The notes below the pieces were generated by a model. That model had not been told where the DNA came from. It worked only from the letters and a program-made list of their open reading frames with translations, and did no database searches. DNA of 64,000 bases from an uncultured SAR86 cluster bacterium (GTDB lineage: Bacteria > Pseudomonadota > Gammaproteobacteria > Magnimaribacterales > AG-339-G14), in the NCBI GenBank assembly GCA_902525735.1, contig CABZIF010000003.1, positions 51,447-115,446 on the forward strand. Reading direction: 5' to 3'. Position numbers and translations under genes: made by a program. This document shows, piece by piece, positions 50,236-57,666 of the stretch. Position 1 is the first letter of the stretch; each line of letters begins with the position of its first letter.

Positions 50236-51319
50236 TTAAGACCTCCGCATTTTCTTCTTCGAAACTTTCTTCGGGGAAAGGGATCAAAATTGAAAAATTA
50301 GTTCCACTCGAATCACTTGAACACTCGATAGAACCATGATGTTGATTTATGATTCCCTTTGCAATTGCAAGCCCAAGACCCGATGCAACTTTCTTGGTTG
50401 AAACTAAAGGAAAAAATATCGAGTCTATGTATTCCTCTGGAATACCCGGTCCATTATCAATAAAATCAATCTCACATGCAGTTTTAAAGAAGCTACCGTT
50501 TATAATCACCTCTGATGCAACCCTAGTTCTTACGGTAATTTTTGTCCCAACCTTTGTTTTAATCATAGCTTCAATAGAATTTCTGGTCAGGTTATAAAAG
50601 ACTTGCATAATAAGTGAAGAGTCAATGTTCACTAGAGGCAAACTAGGATCATAATCTCTAATAAACTTTATGTTTTTGCTATCAAGAGAGCTAATAAAGT
50701 CAGGTAATTTTTCCAGAACAACATGAATATTTTCTTTTGCCAAGCTGAGTTGAAATTGTTTTTCCGAAACCTGATTAACAATATTTGTAATTCTGTCAGA
50801 TTCTCTAGAGATAATATTTAAAAGTTCTTGATTTTCTTTAGTTTTGAGTTTGTTTGAAAGCAATTGTGCTGCACCTTTAATACCGCTTAAAGGATTTTTA
50901 ATTTCATGTGCTAATCCTTTAGAAAAGGCTGCAGTTATTACCCCACCAGTAGATTTCCTTCTAGCCTTTTTTTCTAGAATTTGTTTTTCAGCATCAAAAA
51001 ATTCAAATACTATCGATTCACTTTCCTCTCCTAAATAATAAGCAACAAAAGAACATTTTTTCTTCAAGCCTCCTTCTAAGAAAAGAGTTGTTATGTGTCT
51101 TTTGAGATAAGTTTTCTTCTCAAGCAGATCAAGAAGTTCAAGATTATTAGTAGGTTTTTCAATAAAAACATCATGAATCAATTTACCTTCACATTTTTTT
51201 GAAGTTGTATTTAAGAAGTCTTCAGCCGAACTATTTATGAATAAAACTTTTAAATCTTTATCAGTGATTAGTAATTTTGATGAGATCTTTTGTAAAGCTG
51301 TTTCTAAAGATTTTTGCAT
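50228..51319 (-). CDS. glnL: Nitrogen sensor histidine kinase NtrB
   Basis: A 363-residue soluble kinase/phosphatase controlling NtrC phosphorylation, normally under PII control. A PAS domain occupies about 10-115 (KLLITDKDLKVLFINSSAEDFL), the HisKA motif has H138 in KGLAHEIKNPLSGIKGAAQLL, and the ATP-binding domain shows YNLTRNSIEAM, DNGPGIPEEYIDSIFFPLVSTK and GLGLAIAKGIINQHHG. It lies 106 bases after the glutamine synthetase gene on the same strand; the spacer has a strong secondary-structure pattern. Confidence 0.95.
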   Translation of the reverse strand: MQKSLETALQKISSKLLITDKDLKVLFINSSAEDFLNTTSKKCEGKLIHDVFIEKPTNNLELLDLLEKKTYLKRHITTLFLEGGLKKKCSFVAYYLGEESESIVFEFFDAEKQILEKKARRKSTGGVITAAFSKGLAHEIKNPLSGIKGAAQLLSNKLKTKENQELLNIISRESDRITNIVNQVSEKQFQLSLAKENIHVVLEKLPDFISSLDSKNIKFIRDYDPSLPLVNIDSSLIMQVFYNLTRNSIEAMIKTKVGTKITVRTRVASEVIINGSFFKTACEIDFIDNGPGIPEEYIDSIFFPLVSTKKVASGLGLAIAKGIINQHHGSIECSSDSSGTNFSILIPFPEESFEEENAEVLNV

Positions 51320-51339
51320 TATTTAAGAAAGTTCGAGTA

Positions 51340-51400
51340 AATCTCAGACACTGGTTAGTGGACTTTATAGTCTTCTTTTGATGCCTGTGAATCTGAGATT
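51340..51400 (-). ncRNA. Candidate structured RNA element (three-way junction) between glnII and ntrB
   Basis: The 106-base spacer contains a perfect 9-base outer repeat, AATCTCAGA (51340-51348) and TCTGAGATT (51392-51400). Inside it two small hairpins abut each other and the outer stem with no unpaired base: CACT/AGTG (51349-51352 with 51357-51360) and GACT/AGTC (51361-51364 with 51369-51372). A 19-base linker completes a three-way junction. On the minus strand this would lie in the glnII-ntrB transcript, upstream of ntrB. There is no T-run, so it is not a simple terminator. Possible roles are attenuation, RNA processing or ligand sensing. No known RNA family was matched. Confidence 0.4.
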
Positions 51401-51425
51401 AGCTCATTTCACTTTTTCCAAACTT

Positions 51426-52406
51426 TTACTTTGTCAGAGTTCCAACAATATGTGAAAGTATCTTATATGGATCTGCATTAGAAGCTGGTCTTCTATCTTC
51501 TAGATATCCGTTCCAATCATGTTCTACAGTATAAACTGGGATTCTAATACTAGCTCCTCTATCACTTACACCATAAGAAAACTCAGTAATTTTTTGAGTT
51601 TCATGTAGTCCAGTAAGACGCATATCGTTATCAGAACCGTATGAAGCAATACCTTCGTCATGAACAGCACCAAGTTTTTCACAAATTGATGAGAATAATT
51701 CTTCGGATCCATTTGTCCTCATTTCTTCGTTAGAAAAGTTACTGTGCATACCGGAACCGTTCCAATCCCCTGTTTTAGGTTTTGGATGAAGATTCACTCC
51801 AACACCATATTCTTCTGCGATCTTGAATAAAAGGTATCTACTTATCCATAGATCATCTGCAGCTTTAATACCTTTTCCAAAACATTGATATTCCCATTGA
51901 CCTAGAGCAACTTCAGCATTTGTTCCAGTCAAAGTAATTCCAAGATCTAGGCAAGCTTGTAAATGAGCGTCGGAAATTTCTCTTCCTACTACATTTCCAG
52001 CACCAACTCCACAGTAATATTCTCCTTGTTCTCTAGGAGTTCCATCTTCCCATCCCAAAGGTTGTTCAGATTTTGGATCGGTAAAAAAGAATTCTTGTTC
52101 AAATCCGAACCACCATTCATCAGTTACTACCTCAGCAGCAGCAGCTCTGAAATTAGATGGATGTGTTGTATGGTCAGCTGCTTGAACTTGAGTAAGAACT
52201 AAATCATGTCCATTAGGATTAGAGTAAGTTTGGACCGGAAGAAGCAAGCAGTCTGAACTTCCACCTTCAGCCTGTTGCGTTGACGAACCATCAAAAGACC
52301 AGTCGGGAGCTGTGTCCTCATCTGTTGCTTTAACTTTACTTCTCATATTAGCTTCTGGCGCGTAGCCGTCAAGCCATATATATTCGTATGTTTTGAAATC
52401 TGCCAT
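51426..52406 (-). CDS. glnII: Glutamine synthetase type II (GlnII)
   Basis: A 326-residue eukaryotic-type (GSII) glutamine synthetase, assimilating ammonia into glutamine. It starts FKTYEYIWLDGYAPEANMRSK and has WSFDGSSTQQAEGGSSDCLLLPV, WWFGFEQEFFFTDP with metal-binding glutamates, YYCGVGAGNVVGREISDAH, NAEVALGQWEYQCFG, and ASIRIPVYTVEHDWNGYLEDRRPASNADPY with the ATP and ammonium-site residues. GSI (about 470 residues) is the usual gammaproteobacterial enzyme beside ntrBC; the shorter GSII type is typical of rhizobia, Streptomyces and eukaryotes. A good GGAG Shine-Dalgarno precedes the ATG. GSII is not controlled by adenylylation, so control here is probably transcriptional. Confidence 0.95.
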   Translation of the reverse strand: MADFKTYEYIWLDGYAPEANMRSKVKATDEDTAPDWSFDGSSTQQAEGGSSDCLLLPVQTYSNPNGHDLVLTQVQAADHTTHPSNFRAAAAEVVTDEWWFGFEQEFFFTDPKSEQPLGWEDGTPREQGEYYCGVGAGNVVGREISDAHLQACLDLGITLTGTNAEVALGQWEYQCFGKGIKAADDLWISRYLLFKIAEEYGVGVNLHPKPKTGDWNGSGMHSNFSNEEMRTNGSEELFSSICEKLGAVHDEGIASYGSDNDMRLTGLHETQKITEFSYGVSDRGASIRIPVYTVEHDWNGYLEDRRPASNADPYKILSHIVGTLTK

Positions 52407-52470
52407 AATTTTTTCTCCTTTTAATTACAGTTTTTAAACGAAAAGTAATAATATCAAATTAAATGTAACT

Positions 52471-52517
52471 AAATAGTGCAATTATTGTATTATTTTAAAG
52501 CTTAAAATGCACTATTT
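52471..52517. promoter_or_regulatory. Inverted repeat with TGCAC half-sites upstream of glnII
   Basis: AAATAGTGCA (52471-52480) and TGCACTATTT (52508-52517) are perfect 10-base arms with an inner imperfect palindrome (TTTTAA-agc-TTAAAA). The arms contain TGCAC/GTGCA, the half-site core of NtrC operators. The position, 65-111 bases upstream of the glnII start, would suit an activator. No sigma-54 promoter (GG-N10-GC) was found. The right arm includes the stop codon of the upstream esterase gene, so a transcript-end structure is an alternative. Confidence 0.4.
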
Positions 52518-53084
52518 TAGACCAAAAAAATCTAAAATATAGGGTATTTTGCTTTCAAAGTTATTGAATTTGTGTGAACCTTGACTTTCAAGACATAAAT
52601 GACTGTTTCTATAATAAGTAATTGTATCGAAATGATTTAATACTTCATCCTCAAGTTGAACAAAAGATAGATGATTAAGAGGATTATTTAAATTCTTAAT
52701 TTTAATTTTATTTAAAAAATCATACATTTCTTTTGTGAAATAATAATTTTCCATAGTTTGAAAATTTTGGTGCTTGCCAATGAGACTTTTCATCTTCAAT
52801 AAATGATTTGGCACAACAGGATTAATATTTACAGACTTTAAATTATAAGTATCTGAAAAATAAGTGGCATAAAAACCTCCTAAAGAGCTTCCTACAAGAG
52901 AAACATTAAAATTAAAATTTTCAAGAATTTTTAAGATATCTTCTATTGCTTCTTCTGGAGATACTGGAAGGTTAGGTAAAATAATTTCGTTTTTTAAATT
53001 TTTTACAAATTCAGAATTTTTGAATGTTTGTGCTTTGCTTGAATTAGACGAGGAATTAAACCCGTGGAGGTATAAAATTTTCAA
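52512..53084 (-). CDS. yqiA: YqiA/YcfP-type esterase
   Basis: A 190-residue alpha/beta hydrolase. It starts KILYLHGFNSSSNSSKAQ, typical of the family, with the nucleophile S67 in VGSSLGGFYATYFSD, the acid probably Asp in FVQLEDEVLN and the histidine in SQGSHKF. YqiA hydrolyses short acyl esters in vitro; its physiological role is unclear. It overlaps the YqiB-like gene by 29 bases, matching the yqiB...yqiA neighbourhood of E. coli near parE; parE itself is not in this window. Confidence 0.88.
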   Translation of the reverse strand: MKILYLHGFNSSSNSSKAQTFKNSEFVKNLKNEIILPNLPVSPEEAIEDILKILENFNFNVSLVGSSLGGFYATYFSDTYNLKSVNINPVVPNHLLKMKSLIGKHQNFQTMENYYFTKEMYDFLNKIKIKNLNNPLNHLSFVQLEDEVLNHFDTITYYRNSHLCLESQGSHKFNNFESKIPYILDFFGLK

Positions 53085-53502
53085 GTGCTCTTCCAGATTC
53101 TTTACAAATTTTTAAAAACTTATTTAGAAATGAATTCCATTGATATTTTTCGTCTTTGGTAAATCCAAAATTTTTCTGACTTGGAAGAATTGAAATTAAA
53201 CTTTGGTGAAAACCTTGAAATCTTATTACTTCGCACATTTTAGCTTCATGGTATAAACGAACTTCAATTTCGATTTCTTTTGATAATTCAGCAGAAAAAC
53301 AGACCTTAATATCAGAAGTAAACTTTGAGATTTTGTTTAGACTTATGGACACTTCATTTAATTTTGAATTTTCCATAGGCAACCCAAAAGAAAAAACTCT
53401 CCCTTGATTCAAATTTGGCAAAATCTGAGAGAATAAAACATAATTCTTTTCACAAACAAAATGAAAATTTTTAAGTTTCGAATATTTTTCTTTATCTTCC
53501 AT
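53056..53502 (-). CDS. yqiB: DUF1249 protein (YqiB family)
   Basis: A 148-residue protein with NFHFVCEKNYVLFSQILPNL near the start and VRLYHEAKMCEVIRFQGFHQ in the middle, both characteristic of DUF1249/YqiB; C-terminal KDEKYQWNSFLNKFLKICKESGRAL also fits. Function unknown. It is cotranscribed with yqiA (29-base overlap), as in other gammaproteobacteria. Confidence 0.87.
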   Translation of the reverse strand: MEDKEKYSKLKNFHFVCEKNYVLFSQILPNLNQGRVFSFGLPMENSKLNEVSISLNKISKFTSDIKVCFSAELSKEIEIEVRLYHEAKMCEVIRFQGFHQSLISILPSQKNFGFTKDEKYQWNSFLNKFLKICKESGRALENFIPPRV

Positions 53503-53537
53503 TTCTATAGTCTACTTATAAAATCTTTATTTTTAAA

Positions 53538-54176
53538 TCAGTCATGAGACGTCCATAACACATTAGCAACTATTGATCTATAAGGCTTCCAAGAATTTGC
53601 CATCTCAGACATTTCTATTTCGTTGGGCCTTAAATCTAAATTTTTTACTTCCTTTAAAGCAGCTTGCAAACCTAGATCTTTAACTGGCCAAATATCTTTT
53701 CTTCCAAGTGATGCGAGCATATAGCATTCTGCAGTCCATTCACCTATGCCTTTAATTTCACACAATCTTTTTTTTAAAGCATCATCACTAAGTTTGTGTA
53801 AAGATCTAAAGGATAATTTCCCAGAAGAAATTTCATTAGCTAAAATTTTACAGTAATTAATTTTAGGGCCGCTTAAACCAGTTTTTTTTAATTCAGAATT
53901 TTTTATTTTTAAAAATTCTTTGGGTGAAAAAATTGGCATAAGTCTTTTGATTCTTAAGAAAACTGCTCTAGCTGAAGCAACAGAAAGTTGTTGCTCCGTT
54001 ATCAATCTAATCAATCCTTCAAAGCCTCTTGGTCTTTTGAAAGCTCTAAAATTGGGATATTTCAAAAACAAATCTTTAAGGTCCTTATCTATTTTTGAAA
54101 GATAGATAATTTCTTCTTTGTATGGATGATCTCTAAACAGATTTGAAAGGGAGATATTTTTTTGCTTCTTTAACAT
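53538..54176 (-). CDS. DNA-3-methyladenine glycosylase, AlkA-type HhH-GPD
   Basis: A base-excision glycosylase of the HhH-GPD superfamily removing alkylated purines. Motifs are LIRLITEQQLSVASARAVFLRIK, KTGLSGPKINYCKILANEI, the helix-hairpin-helix LCEIKGIGEWTAECYMLASLG and the catalytic Asp in DIWPVKDLGLQAAL. A longer in-frame start at 54320 would overlap the acyltransferase gene by 188 bases and adds unconserved residues. ATG at 54176 gives 212 residues and a 44-base overlap and is preferred. Confidence 0.88.
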   Translation of the reverse strand: MLKKQKNISLSNLFRDHPYKEEIIYLSKIDKDLKDLFLKYPNFRAFKRPRGFEGLIRLITEQQLSVASARAVFLRIKRLMPIFSPKEFLKIKNSELKKTGLSGPKINYCKILANEISSGKLSFRSLHKLSDDALKKRLCEIKGIGEWTAECYMLASLGRKDIWPVKDLGLQAALKEVKNLDLRPNEIEMSEMANSWKPYRSIVANVLWTSHD

Positions 54177-55278
54177 ACCTTTTGATTTGGGATTCTTCTC
54201 TAAGGACAAAATCTTCAATTGCTGTTCTAAATTTTTCATCAGCAATCCAATGTGCAGAAAAAGTTTCCACAGGTTTAAATCCTCTTTTAATTTTGTGCTC
54301 TCCTTGAACGCCTGGGTCAAATCTCTTTAAATTATTTTCAATACAAAAATCTATGCCCTGATAATAGCAACATTCAAAGTGCAGACAATCAAACTCTTCA
54401 TTACAACCCCAATATCTACCATATAGATTCTCCTTGTCTTTAAAAAATAACGATCCTCCAACTACATGCTTAGTAGTTTTTTCATTAGCCATCATTAAAA
54501 CTATATTGTCTGCTATAAACTTTGGAGCATTTAAAAAAAACTCTTTTGATAAATAACCCTCATGACCACTCCTCTTTAAATTTGTTGATAAATAAAAGTT
54601 ATAAAAATTATTCATTAATTCACAATTTAAATCAGCTCCAGTAAAATGATGTACCTCAAGATTTTGACTGGATAATTTCTTTCTCTCTTTCTTAACATTT
54701 TTCCTATGTCTAGCTCTAAAAGAATCTAAATAGTCATCAAAACTACTGTAGCCTTCATTGAACCAAACAAATTGAGCATTTTTTCTTATGCTCAAATCGT
54801 TTTCTTGATAAGACGCTATTTCGCCGTCTTCGGGAAATAAAATATGCCACGAAGAAATATCATTCGATTTAGAAATACTCTTAATACCCTCTAAAATAAT
54901 AGGAAGAATATCTTTTTTGCTATAAGTGTCTTTAATTATTACTCTTGGCCCAGTTGCAGGAGTATATGGAATAGAACTTACTAATTTAGGATAATAATTA
55001 ATTCCATGATGATAAAAAGCATTTGCCCAAGAATGATCAAAAACGAATTCACCTTGAGAATTATTCTTAAGATAAAGAGGCATTGCGGCTATTAAATTAT
55101 CCTCATGTTCCAAAGTTATATGCATCGGAACCCATCCTGATGAAATTCCAGTAGAACCAGTAAGTTCCAAAAGTTTTAAAAATTCATATTTCAAAAATGG
55201 ATATTCATTTTTAGGAGCAAGGCTGTCCCAATCATTTTTGTTGATTTCATTTATTGACTTATTGAATATTATTTTCAA
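54133..55278 (-). CDS. DUF482/COG3146 GNAT-fold acyltransferase
   Basis: A 381-residue protein of the family often labelled peptidogalycan biosysnthesis or FemAB-like N-acyltransferase. Diagnostic segments are NEYPFLKYEFLKLLELTGS, GWVPMHITLEHEDNLIAAMPLYLK, SIPYTPATGPRVI near 96, ARHRKNVKKERKKL, YYQGIDFCIENNLKRFDPGVQGEHKIKRGFKPVET and HWI. It probably has two GNAT-like folds and transfers an acyl or aminoacyl group; the acceptor is unknown. It follows ubiA directly and its end overlaps the glycosylase gene by 44 bases. Confidence 0.87.
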   Translation of the reverse strand: MKIIFNKSINEINKNDWDSLAPKNEYPFLKYEFLKLLELTGSTGISSGWVPMHITLEHEDNLIAAMPLYLKNNSQGEFVFDHSWANAFYHHGINYYPKLVSSIPYTPATGPRVIIKDTYSKKDILPIILEGIKSISKSNDISSWHILFPEDGEIASYQENDLSIRKNAQFVWFNEGYSSFDDYLDSFRARHRKNVKKERKKLSSQNLEVHHFTGADLNCELMNNFYNFYLSTNLKRSGHEGYLSKEFFLNAPKFIADNIVLMMANEKTTKHVVGGSLFFKDKENLYGRYWGCNEEFDCLHFECCYYQGIDFCIENNLKRFDPGVQGEHKIKRGFKPVETFSAHWIADEKFRTAIEDFVLREESQIKRYVKEAKKYLPFKSV

Positions 55279-56130
55279 TTAATTTAGACCTATATAAAAA
55301 GACATGAAAATTAAAATACCTACATAATTATTTTTTTTAAAAAAATCAAAAAAAGTGTCAGGATTTTCTACATCAATCATGTTAATGGAATAAATTAGTA
55401 AAAATCCATTTATGACAGAAAAGATATAAAAGTATAAATTTATATTTTCATTTAACCCAATTATTAATATCAAAAAAAAGTTAATCAAACTTCCTAAACA
55501 AATCATCAATTTTTCATTTCCCTTAAAAAAAATTGCAGAATTTCCTATATTCAAAAGTTGATCGTCATCTCTATCTGTCATTGCATAAGCTGTATCGTAA
55601 GATAATATCCAACAAAAATTTGCAAGCATTAGAATAAAGGCAATAAGAGGTATTTCATTTACAGAAGCAGAGAAAGCCATTGGAATTCCTCCAGAAAAGA
55701 CAATACCTAAAACAATTTGTGGAACTTTCATTATTCTTTTAGCGAGAGGATAAAAAGCAACTAATATTGCAAGCGAGGTTGCAACTAAAAGGCTGAGGAG
55801 ATTTAAAAAAACAAGTAACAGAGCAGATAACGATAATAAGAAAATAAATAAAGATAATGCTTCGAAGTTGTTAACTTTTCCTGTAGCTAAAGGCCTCGTG
55901 CTAGTCCTAAAAACTTTTTTGTCTATATCTTGATCAAAGTAATCATTTATTACACATCCTGCTGACCTCATCAAAAAGGCTCCTATACAAAAAACTATTA
56001 ATAAATAATTTTCAATTTTTCCGTTTCCTGCAATTGTTAATGCTGTCAATGTAGGCCATAACAATAAAAAAGTTCCAATTGGTCTGTCAGCACGCATTAG
56101 GAGTAAATAGTTTTTTATAGAATTAATCAC
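55279..56130 (-). CDS. ubiA: 4-Hydroxybenzoate polyprenyltransferase UbiA
   Basis: A 283-residue inner-membrane prenyltransferase that attaches the isoprenoid tail to 4-hydroxybenzoate in ubiquinone synthesis. About eight hydrophobic helices. The two Asp-rich motifs are GCVINDYFDQDIDKKVFRTSTRPLATG near 60 and ILSYDTAYAMTDRDDDQLLNIGNSA near 175. N-terminal MRADRPIGTFLLLWPTL is typical. It is divergent from rubredoxin across 44 bases; ubiA near rubredoxin is also remembered in Pseudomonas. Confidence 0.96.
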   Translation of the reverse strand: MINSIKNYLLLMRADRPIGTFLLLWPTLTALTIAGNGKIENYLLIVFCIGAFLMRSAGCVINDYFDQDIDKKVFRTSTRPLATGKVNNFEALSLFIFLLSLSALLLVFLNLLSLLVATSLAILVAFYPLAKRIMKVPQIVLGIVFSGGIPMAFSASVNEIPLIAFILMLANFCWILSYDTAYAMTDRDDDQLLNIGNSAIFFKGNEKLMICLGSLINFFLILIIGLNENINLYFYIFSVINGFLLIYSINMIDVENPDTFFDFFKKNNYVGILIFMSFYIGLN

Positions 56131-56174
56131 AGTGATATATAATTTTATTTGAATAGCTTAACAATATTTATATT

Positions 56175-56366
56175 ATGGAAGAATTTAAAAAATGGGAATG
56201 TATAGTTTGTGGCTGGATTTATGATGAAGAGCTAGGATTGCCAGAAGAGGGTATTGAACCTGGAACAAAATGGGAAGACGTTCCTGTAGATTGGGTTTGT
56301 CCAGATTGCGGAGTGGGTAAAGAAGATTTTGATATGGTCCCATTAGAAGGTGGAAAAAGTTACTAA
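56175..56366 (+). CDS. Rubredoxin
   Basis: A 63-residue electron-transfer protein with one Fe bound by four cysteines: WECIVCGWIYDEELG (CxxCG) and DWVCPDCGVGKEDF (CPxCG). Spacing and length are those of classical rubredoxins. It lies 2 bases before the DAACS symporter gene. Partners such as rubredoxin reductase or an alkane hydroxylase are not in this window; proximity to ubiA suggests possible service to quinone or membrane oxidoreductases, which is inference. Confidence 0.95.
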   Translation: MEEFKKWECIVCGWIYDEELGLPEEGIEPGTKWEDVPVDWVCPDCGVGKEDFDMVPLEGGKSY

Positions 56367-56368
56367 AA

Positions 56369-57610
56369 ATGTCTTTCACCAAAAGAATCTTACTAGCTAT
56401 GTTTTTGGGTATTTCCTTTGGCAGTTTAGTTAATACGTTTCAAAATTTCTTTTTTGTCGAATTTATTTTTACTTATTTAGTTTCAGGATTATTCGACGTA
56501 GTAGGACAAATTTTTATTAGCCTTTTAAAACTTTTAGTAGTTCCTTTAGTTTTTGTCTCTCTTGTATGTGGAGTGAGTCAAGTTTCTTCTGGATCTCAAT
56601 TAGGTTCGATCGGAATAAAGTCTGCTTTACTTTATTTTTTTACAACTTCATTTGCTATCTTTAGTGCTTTGTTAATTGCTTCATTTTTTACCCCTGGTGA
56701 TGGGATAAATATTGGGTCTGTTAATACTTTTTCGGCACCGGATCCACCTTCTTTTAAGGAAACTTTAATAAATATTTTCCCTACAAATCCAGTGAATGCA
56801 ATGTCAGAAGGTAACATGTTGCAGATAATTGTATTTGCTCTTTTATTTGGATATGGCCTTTTAAAAATTGGTGAAACTGGAGAAAAAATAAAAATCTTTT
56901 TTGAAAATCTTTACCAGGTAATTTTACAGATTGTAAACATCGTAATTTTAATATCACCAATTGGAGTTTTTTGTTTGATTTTCAATATATTTGCGACATT
57001 AGGAATAGAAATAATTACAGATTTAATTGAGTATTTCTTAATTTTGACTTTTATATTAATTTTTCATGCCTCATTCACTTACAGCATAATTCTTATCTTT
57101 TCAAAACTTAGCCCTTACATTTTTTTTACAAAGATGCGAGAAACAATGTTGTTTGCTTTTAGTACTTCATCAAGTAGTGCCACAATGCCAATAACACTCA
57201 AAACAGTAGAAGAAAAACTTGGTGTAGGAAAATCTGTAAGTTCTTTTTGTGTCCCTTTAGGAACCACTATAAACATGGATGGCACAGCAATTATGCAAGG
57301 AGTTGCTACAGTATTTATTGCCCAAGCATTTTCTATAGACTTGTCTTTCACGGAATATTTGATGGTTGTTTTAACAGCAACTTTGGCTTCAATTGGAACC
57401 GCAGGCGTGCCTGGTGTGGGGTTGATTATGTTAGCAATGGTCTTACAACAGGTAGGTTTGCCTGTTGAGGGTATTGCTTTGATTATTGGCGTGGATAGGT
57501 TGTTGGATATGATTAGGACGGCAGTAAATGTTTCTGGAGACGCAATGGTTTCTTGCATAGTTGCTAAATCAGAAAATAAATTAGATGAAGAAATTTTTAA
57601 CGAAGTTTAA
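56369..57610 (+). CDS. Dicarboxylate/amino acid:cation symporter (DAACS, GltP-like)
   Basis: A 413-residue membrane protein of the glutamate-transporter fold. The serine-rich hairpin FAFSTSSSSATMPITLKTVEEKLGV near 263, the NMDG motif in PLGTTINMDGTAIMQGVATVFIAQ, SIGTAGVPGVGLIMLAMVL and the C-terminal IGVDRLLDMIRTAVNVSGDAMVSC are complete. It imports glutamate, aspartate or C4-dicarboxylates with Na+ or H+; which one cannot be decided. About eight helices plus two re-entrant loops. Confidence 0.93.
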   Translation: MSFTKRILLAMFLGISFGSLVNTFQNFFFVEFIFTYLVSGLFDVVGQIFISLLKLLVVPLVFVSLVCGVSQVSSGSQLGSIGIKSALLYFFTTSFAIFSALLIASFFTPGDGINIGSVNTFSAPDPPSFKETLINIFPTNPVNAMSEGNMLQIIVFALLFGYGLLKIGETGEKIKIFFENLYQVILQIVNIVILISPIGVFCLIFNIFATLGIEIITDLIEYFLILTFILIFHASFTYSIILIFSKLSPYIFFTKMRETMLFAFSTSSSSATMPITLKTVEEKLGVGKSVSSFCVPLGTTINMDGTAIMQGVATVFIAQAFSIDLSFTEYLMVVLTATLASIGTAGVPGVGLIMLAMVLQQVGLPVEGIALIIGVDRLLDMIRTAVNVSGDAMVSCIVAKSENKLDEEIFNEV

Positions 57611-57666
57611 TAAATGAAATTGACACATCTTTCTGTTAAATTAACTTTTTTCTGGAGGAGAAATTT

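Noticed and set aside
51340..51400. Match of the glnII-ntrB element to the known glutamine (glnA) riboswitch
   Set aside because: The conserved internal sequence of that RNA, as I recall it, is not visible, and the element lies downstream of the synthetase gene and not in its leader.
54177..54320. Longer N-terminus for the AlkA-type glycosylase
   Set aside because: It lies inside the acyltransferase gene in another frame and lacks family similarity.
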